From assembly GCF_000511955.1 (NCBI RefSeq), contig NZ_AZSU01000001.1, positions 98,596 through 162,595 of the forward strand: a stretch of DNA of 64,000 nt. Reading direction: 5' to 3'. Both the position numbers and the translations under genes were made by a program. The stretch is from [Clostridium] ultunense DSM 10521 (lineage in GTDB: Bacteria; Bacillota; Clostridia; Tissierellales; Tepidimicrobiaceae). The notes under the pieces were generated by a model. It ran no database searches and was not told the origin of the DNA. It worked only from the letters and a program-made list of their open reading frames with translations. Below, piece after piece: positions 19,756 through 27,914 of the stretch; position 1 is the stretch's first letter; each line of letters begins with the position of its first letter.

Positions 19756-19799
19756 TTGACAAAAAAACAACATTAGTGTACCATATAATTAATACACCA
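19756..19799 (+). promoter_or_regulatory. Promoter and YtrA-type operator of the GntR-ABC cassette
   Basis: TTGACA at 19756-19761 is followed 17 bp later by TACCAT (19779-19784) as a possible -10. An inverted repeat, TAGTGTA (19774-19780) and TACACCA (19793-19799) with 12 bases between, overlaps it. This resembles the AGTGTA/TACACT operator described for B. subtilis YtrA, so autorepression by the adjacent regulator is likely. Confidence 0.6.
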
Positions 19800-19826
19800 G
19801 GACATTAGGACGATGGAGGTGAAAGG

Positions 19827-20195
19827 ATGGATTTTAACGAAAATCTTCCAATATATATTCAGATTATGAATCTATTAAAGAGTAAGATGGTTTCGGGAGA
19901 AATTAGTGGAGGTGATAAATTGCCATCAGTAAGAGAATTTTCAAAGGAATTAAAGGTAAACCCCAATACAATCCAAAGAGCCTATCAGGAATTAGAGAGA
20001 GAAGAATTAGTTTTTACTCAAAGGGGAATGGGTACCTTTGTTACGGAGGATATAGAAATAATTAAAATGTTGAAAAAGAATATGGCTACAAATGTAGTGA
20101 ATAATTTTCTAATGGAGATGAAAAAATTAGGATTTAACTCCAATGAAATAATAGAAATTGTATCAGAATGGGTTGAAAAGGAGGAGAGAGAATGA
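19827..20195 (+). CDS. GntR-family regulator, YtrA subfamily
   Basis: The 122-residue repressor has an N-terminal winged helix (PIYIQIMNLLKSKMVSGEISGGDKLPSVREF, NPNTIQRAYQELEREELVFTQRGMGTFV) and a short C-terminal helix pair, the compact layout of YtrA-type GntR proteins. These usually repress the ABC transporter encoded with them, in response to cell-envelope stress. The stop overlaps the ATPase start by four bases. An inverted repeat at 19774-19799 is the likely operator. Confidence 0.9.
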   Translation: MDFNENLPIYIQIMNLLKSKMVSGEISGGDKLPSVREFSKELKVNPNTIQRAYQELEREELVFTQRGMGTFVTEDIEIIKMLKKNMATNVVNNFLMEMKKLGFNSNEIIEIVSEWVEKEERE

Positions 20196-20890
20196 AGAAT
20201 ATTGTAGAAATTAATAGTCTTACTAAGAATTATTTCAATAAAAGAGCCTTGGACAATATAAGTTTAAATATTGAAGAAGGAAAGGTAGTAGGTATATTGG
20301 GGCCTAATGGCAGTGGAAAAACTACTTTAATAAAGATACTAACCGGACTTTTAAGGCAAACAAAAGGTGAGGTTCTTATAGATGGACATCAAATAGGAGT
20401 ATATACCAAATCCATAGTCTCCTATTTACCTGATAGAAACTTTTTATATAATTGGATGACTATAAAGGATGCTTTTGAATTTTATAAAGATTTCTATACG
20501 GATTTTGATGAAAAGAAATTTGAAGATTTATTGGATTTTATGAAATTAGAAAAGAGTATGAAAATAACTTCCCTTTCAAAAGGGATGCATGAAAAATTAA
20601 ATTTAACTTTAGTATTATCTAGAAATGCAAAACTCTATATATTAGACGAACCAATAGCAGGAGTAGATCCAGTAGCAAGAGATCAAATATTAGATGCCAT
20701 AATAAATAATTACAATGAAAACAGCTCTATGTTAATAACCACTCATCTAGTAAGGGATATGGAAAATATATTCGAAGATGTAGTTTTTTTAAAGGATGGG
20801 GAGATAGTACTAACAGGCAATGCAGAAACCTTAAGAGAGGAAAAGGGTAAACAAATAGATGATATCTACAAGGAAATATTTGGAGAATAG
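20192..20890 (+). CDS. ABC transporter ATPase (YtrA-cassette)
   Basis: The 232-residue ATPase carries Walker A GPNGSGKTT, a Q-loop near SYLPDRN, signature SLSKGMHEKL, Walker B LYILDEPIAGVD and switch His in TTHLVRD. The start overlaps the GntR stop (ATGA), so the two are translationally coupled. It should energise the membrane partner encoded at 20901. Such three-gene cassettes export or sense envelope-active compounds, and the substrate is not visible here. Confidence 0.93.
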   Translation: MKNIVEINSLTKNYFNKRALDNISLNIEEGKVVGILGPNGSGKTTLIKILTGLLRQTKGEVLIDGHQIGVYTKSIVSYLPDRNFLYNWMTIKDAFEFYKDFYTDFDEKKFEDLLDFMKLEKSMKITSLSKGMHEKLNLTLVLSRNAKLYILDEPIAGVDPVARDQILDAIINNYNENSSMLITTHLVRDMENIFEDVVFLKDGEIVLTGNAETLREEKGKQIDDIYKEIFGE

Positions 20891-20900
20891 GAGGGAAGAC

Positions 20901-21731
20901 ATGGGTAGATATATTAAATATGAAATAAGAGGCTCTTATAAGTTTATACTAGGAGTATTGGCTTTAGTTCTAATACTTACAACAGGAATATACGCCTATA
21001 TATCTAATGCTAGAGAAGGTTCAGCATTAGGGGCGACATTTACAGGTCTATCGGTTTTAGTTATATTTGGAACATTGCTAACTACATTTTTATATATAGT
21101 AAATTCTTTTAGAAAGGAATTATATGAGGATAGAGGATATTTAACCTTTACATTGCCTTTGACAGGAAATCAAATATTAGGTGCTAAACTAATAGTAGCT
21201 TTTATGTGGTTTGTCCTTTTAGGAGTGGTCATAGCAATATATAACGGTATTATGGTATTAAGTTTTAGTCCAGTTAAAATCAAGATTTCTGAATTGTTTT
21301 CTATGTTAAAAAATATGAACATACCCTATAGAGAATTAGTGGTTTTTGGTTTAACAGCTATTATTGGTGGGGTTAGTACTCTAATACTGATATATTTCTC
21401 CATGGCTTTAAGTAGAGTTACATTTAGAAATAAAAAAATTGGCGGTTTCTGGTTTGTAATATTCTTGGTACTAAGTGGAATAGTAACCTATGGACAGGTG
21501 AAAGTTATTCAATTATTACCATACTATCTAGATCTAAACACATTTAAAATAGCATCTTCCCATATGCTAAGCTATGGATTTAATATTACCATTAACAATG
21601 GTGGCCTTATAATGAATGGGGATTTAGGAGGTACTATACTAAATATTGCAGGATTTATATATAGTATAGTAATAGGAGTTTTGATGTTTTTAGGTACTGG
21701 ATATTTAATTGAAAATAAGATTGATTTATAA
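20901..21731 (+). CDS. ABC-2-type membrane protein of the YtrA cassette
   Basis: The 276-residue integral membrane protein has six hydrophobic segments, beginning MGRYIKYEIRGSYKFILGVLALVLIL. I chose ATG 20901 because AGGAGGGAAG lies just before it; an earlier in-frame start would overlap the ATPase gene by 30 bases without a ribosome site. The pattern (YKFILGV, then TFLYIVNSFRKELYEDRGYLTFTLPLTG) is typical of permeases paired with YtrA-regulated ATPases. A strong terminator follows directly. Confidence 0.85.
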   Translation: MGRYIKYEIRGSYKFILGVLALVLILTTGIYAYISNAREGSALGATFTGLSVLVIFGTLLTTFLYIVNSFRKELYEDRGYLTFTLPLTGNQILGAKLIVAFMWFVLLGVVIAIYNGIMVLSFSPVKIKISELFSMLKNMNIPYRELVVFGLTAIIGGVSTLILIYFSMALSRVTFRNKKIGGFWFVIFLVLSGIVTYGQVKVIQLLPYYLDLNTFKIASSHMLSYGFNITINNGGLIMNGDLGGTILNIAGFIYSIVIGVLMFLGTGYLIENKIDL

Positions 21732-21737
21732 AAAAAC

Positions 21738-21760
21738 AAAATCCCCTTTTTGGGGATTTT
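21738..21760 (+). terminator. Terminator of the first YtrA cassette
   Basis: AAAATCCCC (21738-21746) and GGGGATTTT (21752-21760) form a 9-bp stem with a 5-nt T loop and continuing T residues. Confidence 0.85.
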
Positions 21761-21777
21761 TATTTGCGTAAAACCAC

Positions 21778-21822
21778 CCCGATTTGAATCGGGTTGCATA
21801 TAGGATTTTTATCAGGTATTAT
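21778..21822 (+). promoter_or_regulatory. Palindromic activator site 1 and promoter of the candidate signal-peptide gene
   Basis: The palindrome CCCGATT-TG-AATCGGG (21778-21793) abuts a -35-like TTGCAT (21794-21799), followed by 17 bp and a -10-like TATTAT (21817-21822). The same core GATTTGAATC, the same GGTTG step and the same -35/-10 spacing occur at 22823-22867. The bases flanking the core differ between the sites (C with G here, A with T there) but stay complementary. This placement is what a class II activator would use, and the adjacent HTH/TPR regulator is the obvious candidate. Confidence 0.65.
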
Positions 21823-21872
21823 TATGGTAAATAGAGCTTGTATATTAAAAAACGAATGGGGAGATAGAGATA

Positions 21873-22025
21873 ATGTTTGAAAAATTTTTATTTGCAATGG
21901 TTATTGTTCTAACATTATTTGTTATTGGATCCAGAGAACAAAATAATATACTTATAGCTGAGAAAGATGATGCAATAGAGTGGAATAATTATGAGATAGA
22001 AGATATTCAGCAACACCTTTTCTAA
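21873..22025 (+). CDS. Candidate signalling-peptide precursor (50 aa)
   Basis: A 50-codon ORF starts at ATG 21873, nine bases after GGGGAG (21858-21863). It begins MFEKFLFAMVIVLTLFVIGS, a short hydrophobic export-type segment, and continues with a polar acidic tail ending in EIEDIQQHLF. Size and layout match pheromone precursors such as PapR that work with RRNPP regulators. The last 74 bases overlap, in antisense, the 3' end of the regulator at 21952-22785, an arrangement known among Rgg/SHP-type pairs. A promoter with a palindromic site lies 50-95 bp upstream. Which part would be the mature peptide cannot be told. Confidence 0.55.
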   Translation: MFEKFLFAMVIVLTLFVIGSREQNNILIAEKDDAIEWNNYEIEDIQQHLF

Positions 22026-22785
22026 AGTATAAAAGATTTAATCCATTGTAATCCCTATGTTGTATACAATAGTCTATGCCTAAATCGGAGTACTTTAAGG
22101 CACTTTCATGGATATCAAGCCGGTGATAGGTATAGGATAAGTTATAGCATATTTTAGGATAAAGTTTCTCATTTGGATCTACTATTTGTATACAGAACTC
22201 CATTATTTCTAAGCTTTTTTCTGTAGATTCAATTTTATTAATTAAAAGAGCTATGTTCATTAGAATTCTTGATTCCATAGAACTGTAGATAAGGTTTTTA
22301 TAGTTATTTAATGAAAATTCAGGTGTAGTTATTTTCATAGCCGCTATTAATTTATCAAGCGCTTCATTAATTTTACTATATTTCTTATTTAATATTATGG
22401 ATTCTATTAATAATATAAGTTGGTTTATTAGATTGATGAAGTAAGTATTAGATTCAGTATGGAGCAAAGCCTTTAAATCATCTAATTCTACTGATAAGGT
22501 TTGGTATTCGTCTCTATCTATTTTAGATTCTAATCTATTTCTTATTTCTTCAAAGGCCTGATAATTATTTAGTCTATAATTTAGTAAGAGTTGGTTTAAA
22601 TCTTTTTTAAGTATAGGGGAAAGTAGGTCTAAAGTTTTTTGGATAGGAATTACTTTACCATTTTCAATCTTTCGTAAGGTATCTTCATGGATTCCTGACA
22701 GTTCACAGACATCTTTCTGAGTAAACCCTAAATTAGTCCTAATGCTACGTGCTTCTTCCCCGAAAGCCTGAAGATTATAATACAT
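21952..22785 (-). CDS. RRNPP-type HTH/TPR transcriptional regulator
   Basis: The 277-residue protein has an N-terminal XRE-type helix-turn-helix (about 8-62: EEARSIRTNLGFTQKDVCEL, HEDTLRKIENGKVIP). An all-helical C-terminal region of about 200 residues with TPR-like segments follows (CYNLSYTYHRLDIHESALKY, LYFRKGVAEYLLSHN). This size and layout match PlcR, NprR and Rgg regulators, which bind imported peptides in the TPR groove. AAAGGGG precedes the ATG. Its own upstream region contains palindrome site 2 (22823-22838), and a reverse promoter TTTACA/TATAAT (22892-22863, 18-bp spacer) lies beyond it, so autoregulation is plausible. Its 3' end overlaps the candidate peptide gene. Confidence 0.8.
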   Translation of the reverse strand: MYYNLQAFGEEARSIRTNLGFTQKDVCELSGIHEDTLRKIENGKVIPIQKTLDLLSPILKKDLNQLLLNYRLNNYQAFEEIRNRLESKIDRDEYQTLSVELDDLKALLHTESNTYFINLINQLILLIESIILNKKYSKINEALDKLIAAMKITTPEFSLNNYKNLIYSSMESRILMNIALLINKIESTEKSLEIMEFCIQIVDPNEKLYPKICYNLSYTYHRLDIHESALKYSDLGIDYCIQHRDYNGLNLLYFRKGVAEYLLSHNYSTLLHHLSQL

Positions 22786-22822
22786 AATATCTCAACCCCT
22801 TTAAATTAACCTTCAAAGCAAC

Positions 22823-22867
22823 CCAGATTTGAATCTGGTTGAAATTTCATTATTTAATATATATTAT
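22823..22867 (+). promoter_or_regulatory. Palindromic activator site 2 and promoter of the binding-protein/peptidase gene
   Basis: The palindrome CCAGATT-TG-AATCTGG (22823-22838) is followed at once by TTGAAA (22839-22844) as -35, a 17-bp spacer and TATTAT (22862-22867) as -10. A TATAAT at 22865-22870 is an alternative. The geometry is identical to site 1 at 21778-21822. On the other strand the palindrome lies about 38 bases before the regulator start codon, so one bound protein could act on both divergent genes. Confidence 0.65.
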
Positions 22868-22967
22868 AATAAAAAGGTTGTGGGCATGTAAAGATAAGGT
22901 TTCTTCAAATTAATAGTAACATTAGATTTTTTAATGATATTTTTTAGAAAGGAGAGCTATCAGTAAT

Positions 22968-25397
22968 ATGAACAAGACGAAGGTGATTACATTATTATTA
23001 ATTTCTATATTAATATTCATTACATTTGTATCAGGCTGTAATATAGTTGATACTTTCAAAGAAGAAAAACCTAATACGGAAAATACATTAGTATGGCATT
23101 TGTCATCAAGTAATGTTACTTTTTGGGACCCGCATTTGAGTAACAGTAGTGATGTGGTTAATATTGCACGTCAAATATTTGAAGGATTAACTGTTTTAAA
23201 TGAGGATGGATATGAATTAGGCGTTGCAGAAAGCTTTACAGTGTCTTCCAATGCCGAAGGGGTAGATAATACTGTATATACTTTTAAATTGAGAGATGAT
23301 GCTAAATGGTCAGATGACAAGGATGTAACAGCTTATGATTTTGAATATAGCTTTAAAAGAGCATGTGAACAAAAGGGTGATATCTCTGAAGTGTACCAAT
23401 TGTATATAAAAGGAGCAGATAAATATATAAATGGAACGGGTAGCAAAGATGATATAAGAGTAAAAGCATTGGATAAATATACATTGGAAATAGAACTTAA
23501 TGAACCAACTCCATATTTCATGGAAATTTTAGCAATGCCTCAATTTCTACCTGTGAGGGAAGATATAATAGAGACTGCAGGTGAAGGATGGGAAACAAAT
23601 CCAAAAACATGTATATCAAATGGTCCATTTAAGCTTTATTCATACGAACCTGGTTCCCATATTTTGCTATCTAAGAACAACAGCTATTATAATAAAAATG
23701 TTAAAGTATCATATGTAAAGTGTCTAATCAATACACAGAACAAGGATATAAATCTCATGTATGATAATGATGAAGTTCATATAATGAGGATATTCCCTTA
23801 TGGGAACATAGATGAAGAGTCTTTGCTATATTCAAATTATATTGGAACTTCTTACATAGTGCTTAATACTGATAAAAAGCCATTTGATGATGTTAACATT
23901 AGGAAAGCATTTGCTTACGCTATTGACAGTAAATACTACTGTGAAGAAATTTATTCAGACAGTATGCAAGCATATGGCTTTATACCATCTGATATAAAGC
24001 TTAGTGATGGTACTCCTATTGGAGAAAAACGTAAAGATGTAGATTATCTATTGAACGTTAGTTCAGAAAAGGCAAGGGAATTATTAAATATAGCAGGATA
24101 CAATGATGATTTTCCACAAGTTAAACTGACTGTAGATGATGAAAACTATGGAAACATTTTTAAGAGCATGCTTGAGAATAATTTGAACATTAAGGTGAAA
24201 CTTGAAGTAGTAACATTTGAAGAACTCATAGATAAAAGTAATACTGGTGATTTTGAAATGATTACCAACTCATGGAGAGCAGATTATAATGATTCTATGA
24301 CGTTCCTTTCTAATTTCAGTACAAACTTAAATGATAATAATTTTTGGTATAATCAATATTTCGAAGATGCAATAGCAAATTCTGCCGTAACTGCAGGAAT
24401 AGAAAGAGACGAGTATCTAATTGGTGCAGAGGAAATATTGATTGAAGAATTGCCCGCTATTCCAATAAATCATTACCGTATGTGCTATCGCTTCAATGAT
24501 AAGCTATTAGAAAATTTAAAGTGTGATGTATTAGGGAATTTAATTTTTAAGGATTGCATTTTACTTTCTGACAATATTAAAGTAAATGATATAGAAGGGT
24601 TAGAAAATGATGAAAATAGAAATATTTATAGATTTGATAATAGGAACAGGATTGAGGAAATAGATAAAAATGGTTATTTTGAAGACAGTGCAGGATATAG
24701 ATTTGATAAGTATATAGTAAGTGAGCATTTTGAACTATATTATAATTCAAACAATGAATTAAATGAGCTTTATGCTTCAAATTCTATCAAAACATTGGAA
24801 GAAGAATATGACAGAATATTAAGCTTCCTAGATGTAGATGAAGAAAACATGCCTGTTGTTAAAATCAATATGTATGATAATTATGAAGCTTTACGACAGA
24901 ATATAATCAAAGAGCAAAGTGTTGATTATGAAGATAAGAGCATAAATGTAGCGGGTTATGCTGGAAATAGCAATACATTTTATTACACCTGGAAGTATAA
25001 AAACGGAAAGGTTGGCAGGCTTGCGGAATTAGATACTACTGTATTACATGAATTTGTCCACAATGTGACAATGGCGTTAGCAAACGAAAAGCGTCATGAT
25101 AGTTGGCTTATGGAGGGAACAGCAATGTATTTGGCACAGCATAAGGATAGGCAAGAGCCCTACTACGATGAATTGCTAGAGCAGGGGATACCTGAAATAT
25201 ATACATTAAAAGTGCCCAGTGAGGATGTATATAAATACGGTTACAGCATGGTTGAATATATTGTTGAAACCTACGGTAGGGAAAAACTGGTTGAATTGCT
25301 AAGAGAATATGGTGATATAGAAAAAGTCTTGGATATTTCTGAAAGTGAATTCAGAGATGAATGGGTAGAATTTTTAAATGATAAAATAAATTATTAA
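22968..25397 (+). CDS. Lipoprotein fusing an oligopeptide-binding domain to an HExxH metallopeptidase
   Basis: The 809-residue lipoprotein has lipobox VSGC (Cys24). Residues about 40-545 form an OppA-type SBP_bac_5 domain (WDPHLSNSSDVVNIARQIFEGL, LRDDAKWSDDKDVTAYDFEYS, VNIRKAFAYAIDSKYY). Residues about 595-805 look like a gluzincin peptidase of the peptidase_MA type: HEFVH at 694-698 and a downstream Glu716 in WLMEGTAMYLA as third zinc ligand. Both domains would face outward. The fusion could bind and cleave peptides at the cell surface. The gene sits beside an RRNPP regulator and a candidate pheromone gene and has a copy of their shared palindrome at its promoter. AAAGGAGAG precedes the start. 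No permease or ATPase genes accompany it, so import would rely on Opp proteins encoded elsewhere. Confidence 0.85.
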   Translation: MNKTKVITLLLISILIFITFVSGCNIVDTFKEEKPNTENTLVWHLSSSNVTFWDPHLSNSSDVVNIARQIFEGLTVLNEDGYELGVAESFTVSSNAEGVDNTVYTFKLRDDAKWSDDKDVTAYDFEYSFKRACEQKGDISEVYQLYIKGADKYINGTGSKDDIRVKALDKYTLEIELNEPTPYFMEILAMPQFLPVREDIIETAGEGWETNPKTCISNGPFKLYSYEPGSHILLSKNNSYYNKNVKVSYVKCLINTQNKDINLMYDNDEVHIMRIFPYGNIDEESLLYSNYIGTSYIVLNTDKKPFDDVNIRKAFAYAIDSKYYCEEIYSDSMQAYGFIPSDIKLSDGTPIGEKRKDVDYLLNVSSEKARELLNIAGYNDDFPQVKLTVDDENYGNIFKSMLENNLNIKVKLEVVTFEELIDKSNTGDFEMITNSWRADYNDSMTFLSNFSTNLNDNNFWYNQYFEDAIANSAVTAGIERDEYLIGAEEILIEELPAIPINHYRMCYRFNDKLLENLKCDVLGNLIFKDCILLSDNIKVNDIEGLENDENRNIYRFDNRNRIEEIDKNGYFEDSAGYRFDKYIVSEHFELYYNSNNELNELYASNSIKTLEEEYDRILSFLDVDEENMPVVKINMYDNYEALRQNIIKEQSVDYEDKSINVAGYAGNSNTFYYTWKYKNGKVGRLAELDTTVLHEFVHNVTMALANEKRHDSWLMEGTAMYLAQHKDRQEPYYDELLEQGIPEIYTLKVPSEDVYKYGYSMVEYIVETYGREKLVELLREYGDIEKVLDISESEFRDEWVEFLNDKINY

Positions 25398-25472
25398 GTT
25401 TTACAAACAAATTAAAATACACTACCTAATGAAGTAAATTGACATTTTTATGGAAATCTATTATCTAAACTA

Positions 25473-25690
25473 CATTCATATTATAAACATAGTTTTCAGG
25501 ATTTGCCTATTCAAGGTAAAAAAGTCATTATAGGGATTAAGTAATAGATTTACGTTCTAAGGAAAAAACCTATAAACAAATTACAAAAATATTGTGGGAA
25601 AAAGGATATACAGGAAACTATAAATATAATTCACTCTATTGCAGATGGAGAGAGTTAAGCGAAAGTTTTTGTTGCTTATTCTTTTAAATC
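25473..25690 (+). pseudogene. Remnant of an ISL3-type transposase gene
   Basis: A short frame at about 25473-25545 encodes HSYYKHSFQDLPIQGKKVII, which resembles the N-terminal DLPI.GK motif of ISL3 transposases, and ends in TAA. Another frame just after it (about 25543-25690) encodes LRSKEKTYKQITKILWEKGY and a basic continuation, resembling a later part of the same family. The catalytic region is missing. The roughly 400-bp gap between neighbouring genes otherwise contains only A/T-rich DNA with TATAAT-like boxes near 25740. Confidence 0.4.
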
Positions 25691-25800
25691 ACTTTTTAAA
25701 TTTTGCTAGTGCCTTTAGTTAGATAGGTATAATATTTGGATATAATATATAATATAGATAATACTATAGCAAATTATTTTCATATCAAATGGAGGCTAAA

Positions 25801-27024
25801 ATGGGGAAAAGATTATCTTTATCCATTGGCATATTTTTTGTTTTTTTAATACTTTTTATTACAATAATACTCATAAGTGAATATAGGAATATGGACAGAT
25901 TAAAAATAGAATACCCTAATATTCCAAAAGAAACCTATGATTATAGAAAATCCAGTTTAAAAATATGGGCTATAAATTTAATGCTTAAATTTTTAGTTCC
26001 TCTTTTATTCTTGACTACCGGATTATCTAAGAAAATAGGGAGTTTTGCAGAAAGCAATGGTAGGAATCTATTTTTAACCGGAATTATCTATGTAATATTA
26101 TTTTCAATAATCGACTTGTTGATTTCATTACCTACTAATTTTTATGGTGGGTTCATTTTAAAACATAGGTATGATCTATCCAACCAAACCCTATTTAGAT
26201 GGTTAGAGTTGACATTTAAAAGTTTTGCCTTAAATACAGTAGTATTTTCCTTATTTATATGGTTTCCCTATTACTTAATATATAGAAACCCTACCAGATG
26301 GTGGTTATATTTAGGGTTATTATCTATACCTGTTTTTGCTTTTATAACTTTTATCTCTCCTATGTATATAGACCCTATATATAATAAATATACATCCATA
26401 GAAGATGAAGAATTAGGAAAGGAAATAAAACAACTTTTAAAAAAAGCAGAAATAGAAGATGCAGAAATATATAAAGTAGATAAGAGTCGGGATACTAAAG
26501 AGATGAATGCTTATATGACAGGAGTTTTTAAATCTAAAAGAATAGTTCTATGGGATACCACCATGGAAAAGTTGGATAAAGATGAAGTGCTATCTGTTAC
26601 TGCCCATGAAATTGGCCATTATATAAAAGGACATATCTGGAAGAGTATAATATTAGGAGGCTTGTTTTCAGTAGCTTTAATGTACTTAGTACATAGGACT
26701 TCTAATTGGATACTTATCAATTCCAATGGAGTATTTGGATTTAATAGATTATATGATATAGCTTCTATTCCTTTAATTATCTTAGTATTAAACTTCTATA
26801 TGTTTTTCGCAAATCCAATAATTAATTTTAGCTCTAGACAGATGGAAAGGGAGGCCGATATGATAGAAATACAATTGACAAAAAATAAAGAGGCAGCTAT
26901 ATCTACTATGTTAAAACTATATGAAGGCAATTTAAGTATTTCTAGGCCGAGTAAATTATTTAAAATATGGTACCATAGCCATCCTACAGCAGAAGAAAGA
27001 ATTAAGTTTTTCACTGAATATTAA
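25801..27024 (+). CDS. M48-family membrane metallopeptidase (Ste24/CAAX protease type)
   Basis: The roughly 407-residue integral membrane protease has a transmembrane helix at the start, further hydrophobic segments, the zinc motif HEIGHYIKGH near residue 274 and the third ligand in EREADMI near 350. This is the Peptidase_M48 plus M48_N layout. ATG 25801 is preferred because GGAGG lies six bases before it; the ATG at 25789 overlaps that site. The gene ends at 27024, sharing bases with the stop of the converging sigma factor gene. In bacteria such enzymes are linked to membrane protein quality control, and the substrate here is unknown. Confidence 0.88.
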   Translation: MGKRLSLSIGIFFVFLILFITIILISEYRNMDRLKIEYPNIPKETYDYRKSSLKIWAINLMLKFLVPLLFLTTGLSKKIGSFAESNGRNLFLTGIIYVILFSIIDLLISLPTNFYGGFILKHRYDLSNQTLFRWLELTFKSFALNTVVFSLFIWFPYYLIYRNPTRWWLYLGLLSIPVFAFITFISPMYIDPIYNKYTSIEDEELGKEIKQLLKKAEIEDAEIYKVDKSRDTKEMNAYMTGVFKSKRIVLWDTTMEKLDKDEVLSVTAHEIGHYIKGHIWKSIILGGLFSVALMYLVHRTSNWILINSNGVFGFNRLYDIASIPLIILVLNFYMFFANPIINFSSRQMEREADMIEIQLTKNKEAAISTMLKLYEGNLSISRPSKLFKIWYHSHPTAEERIKFFTEY

Positions 27025-27851
27025 TATTCTAATAGATAATCTTTAAGGCCTTTTCTAGAGTTAAGTCTTTTTAATTTTTTTAATGCTTTATTTTCAATTT
27101 GCCTAATTCTTTCCCTTGTCAGATCATATTTATTTCCGATGGCCTCTAGAGTTAAGGGATCATTTCCATTTAAACCGAATCTAAGCTCCAAAACCTCCTT
27201 TTCTTTGGGAGATAATGTATTTAGTATTTCTATTAATTGTTCTTTTAAGCTTTCTGAAATAATTATATCTTCAACGGAAATATCTTGGCAAGGGATATAA
27301 TCTTGAAGTTCTACATAGTTTTCATCTGAATCTGTATTTATGATAGAATTTAGAGAAGTAAAGTTAGAATAGTTTTTCTTGTAGTAATGAATTAAAAAAT
27401 ATTCTTGTTCTGTCATATTTGCTTCGTTACATAGCTCTTTTAAATCAATTTCTTCGTTTTTAGCCATATAATTGTTTTCCACTGCAGATAGACTGTTAAT
27501 TTTTTCATATATATAAGCAGGGAGTCTTACCATATATCCATTATTCATTAAGGCTCTATCCATTTGCTGGACAATCCAATAATAGACATAGGTAGAAAAG
27601 CTAGTATCTCTAGTAGTATCAAACCTTTCTATACCTTTCATCATGCCAATAACCCCTTCTTGTACTAAATCTTCTAATGTGTAACAAGTAGGATTTTTCA
27701 TTCTCTTTCTTGCTGCAGAATATATTAGGCCTATATTATTTACTATAATTTTATTCCGAATATTTATATCTTTATTTTTCTTATAAAGGGCAACAAGCTC
27801 TTCGTTGGAAATATAATTCTTCTCCCTTAATTCTAAATGCTCAGCCTTCAT
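27021..27851 (-). CDS. Sigma-70 family RNA polymerase sigma factor
   Basis: The roughly 276-residue factor has region 2 (LEDLVQEGVIGMMKGIERFD, then TYVYYWIVQQMDRAL), a region 3 segment (AVENNYMAKNEEIDLKEL) and region 4 with a full -35-binding helix-turn-helix (LTLEAIGNKYDLTRERIRQIE). Having both 2 and 4 with a region 3 makes it a group 2/3 type, closer to SigA-like or sporulation factors than to ECF factors. I chose ATG 27851 because AGGTGATG lies in front; a GTG and an ATG a few codons earlier overlap that site. No anti-sigma gene adjoins it. Its stop overlaps that of the M48 peptidase. Confidence 0.88.
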   Translation of the reverse strand: MKAEHLELREKNYISNEELVALYKKNKDINIRNKIIVNNIGLIYSAARKRMKNPTCYTLEDLVQEGVIGMMKGIERFDTTRDTSFSTYVYYWIVQQMDRALMNNGYMVRLPAYIYEKINSLSAVENNYMAKNEEIDLKELCNEANMTEQEYFLIHYYKKNYSNFTSLNSIINTDSDENYVELQDYIPCQDISVEDIIISESLKEQLIEILNTLSPKEKEVLELRFGLNGNDPLTLEAIGNKYDLTRERIRQIENKALKKLKRLNSRKGLKDYLLEY

Positions 27852-27914
27852 CTTCATCACCTAGTATATTATATTCTACATAGATTCATAAAATCCTTCC
27901 TTTTTAGAAAACTA

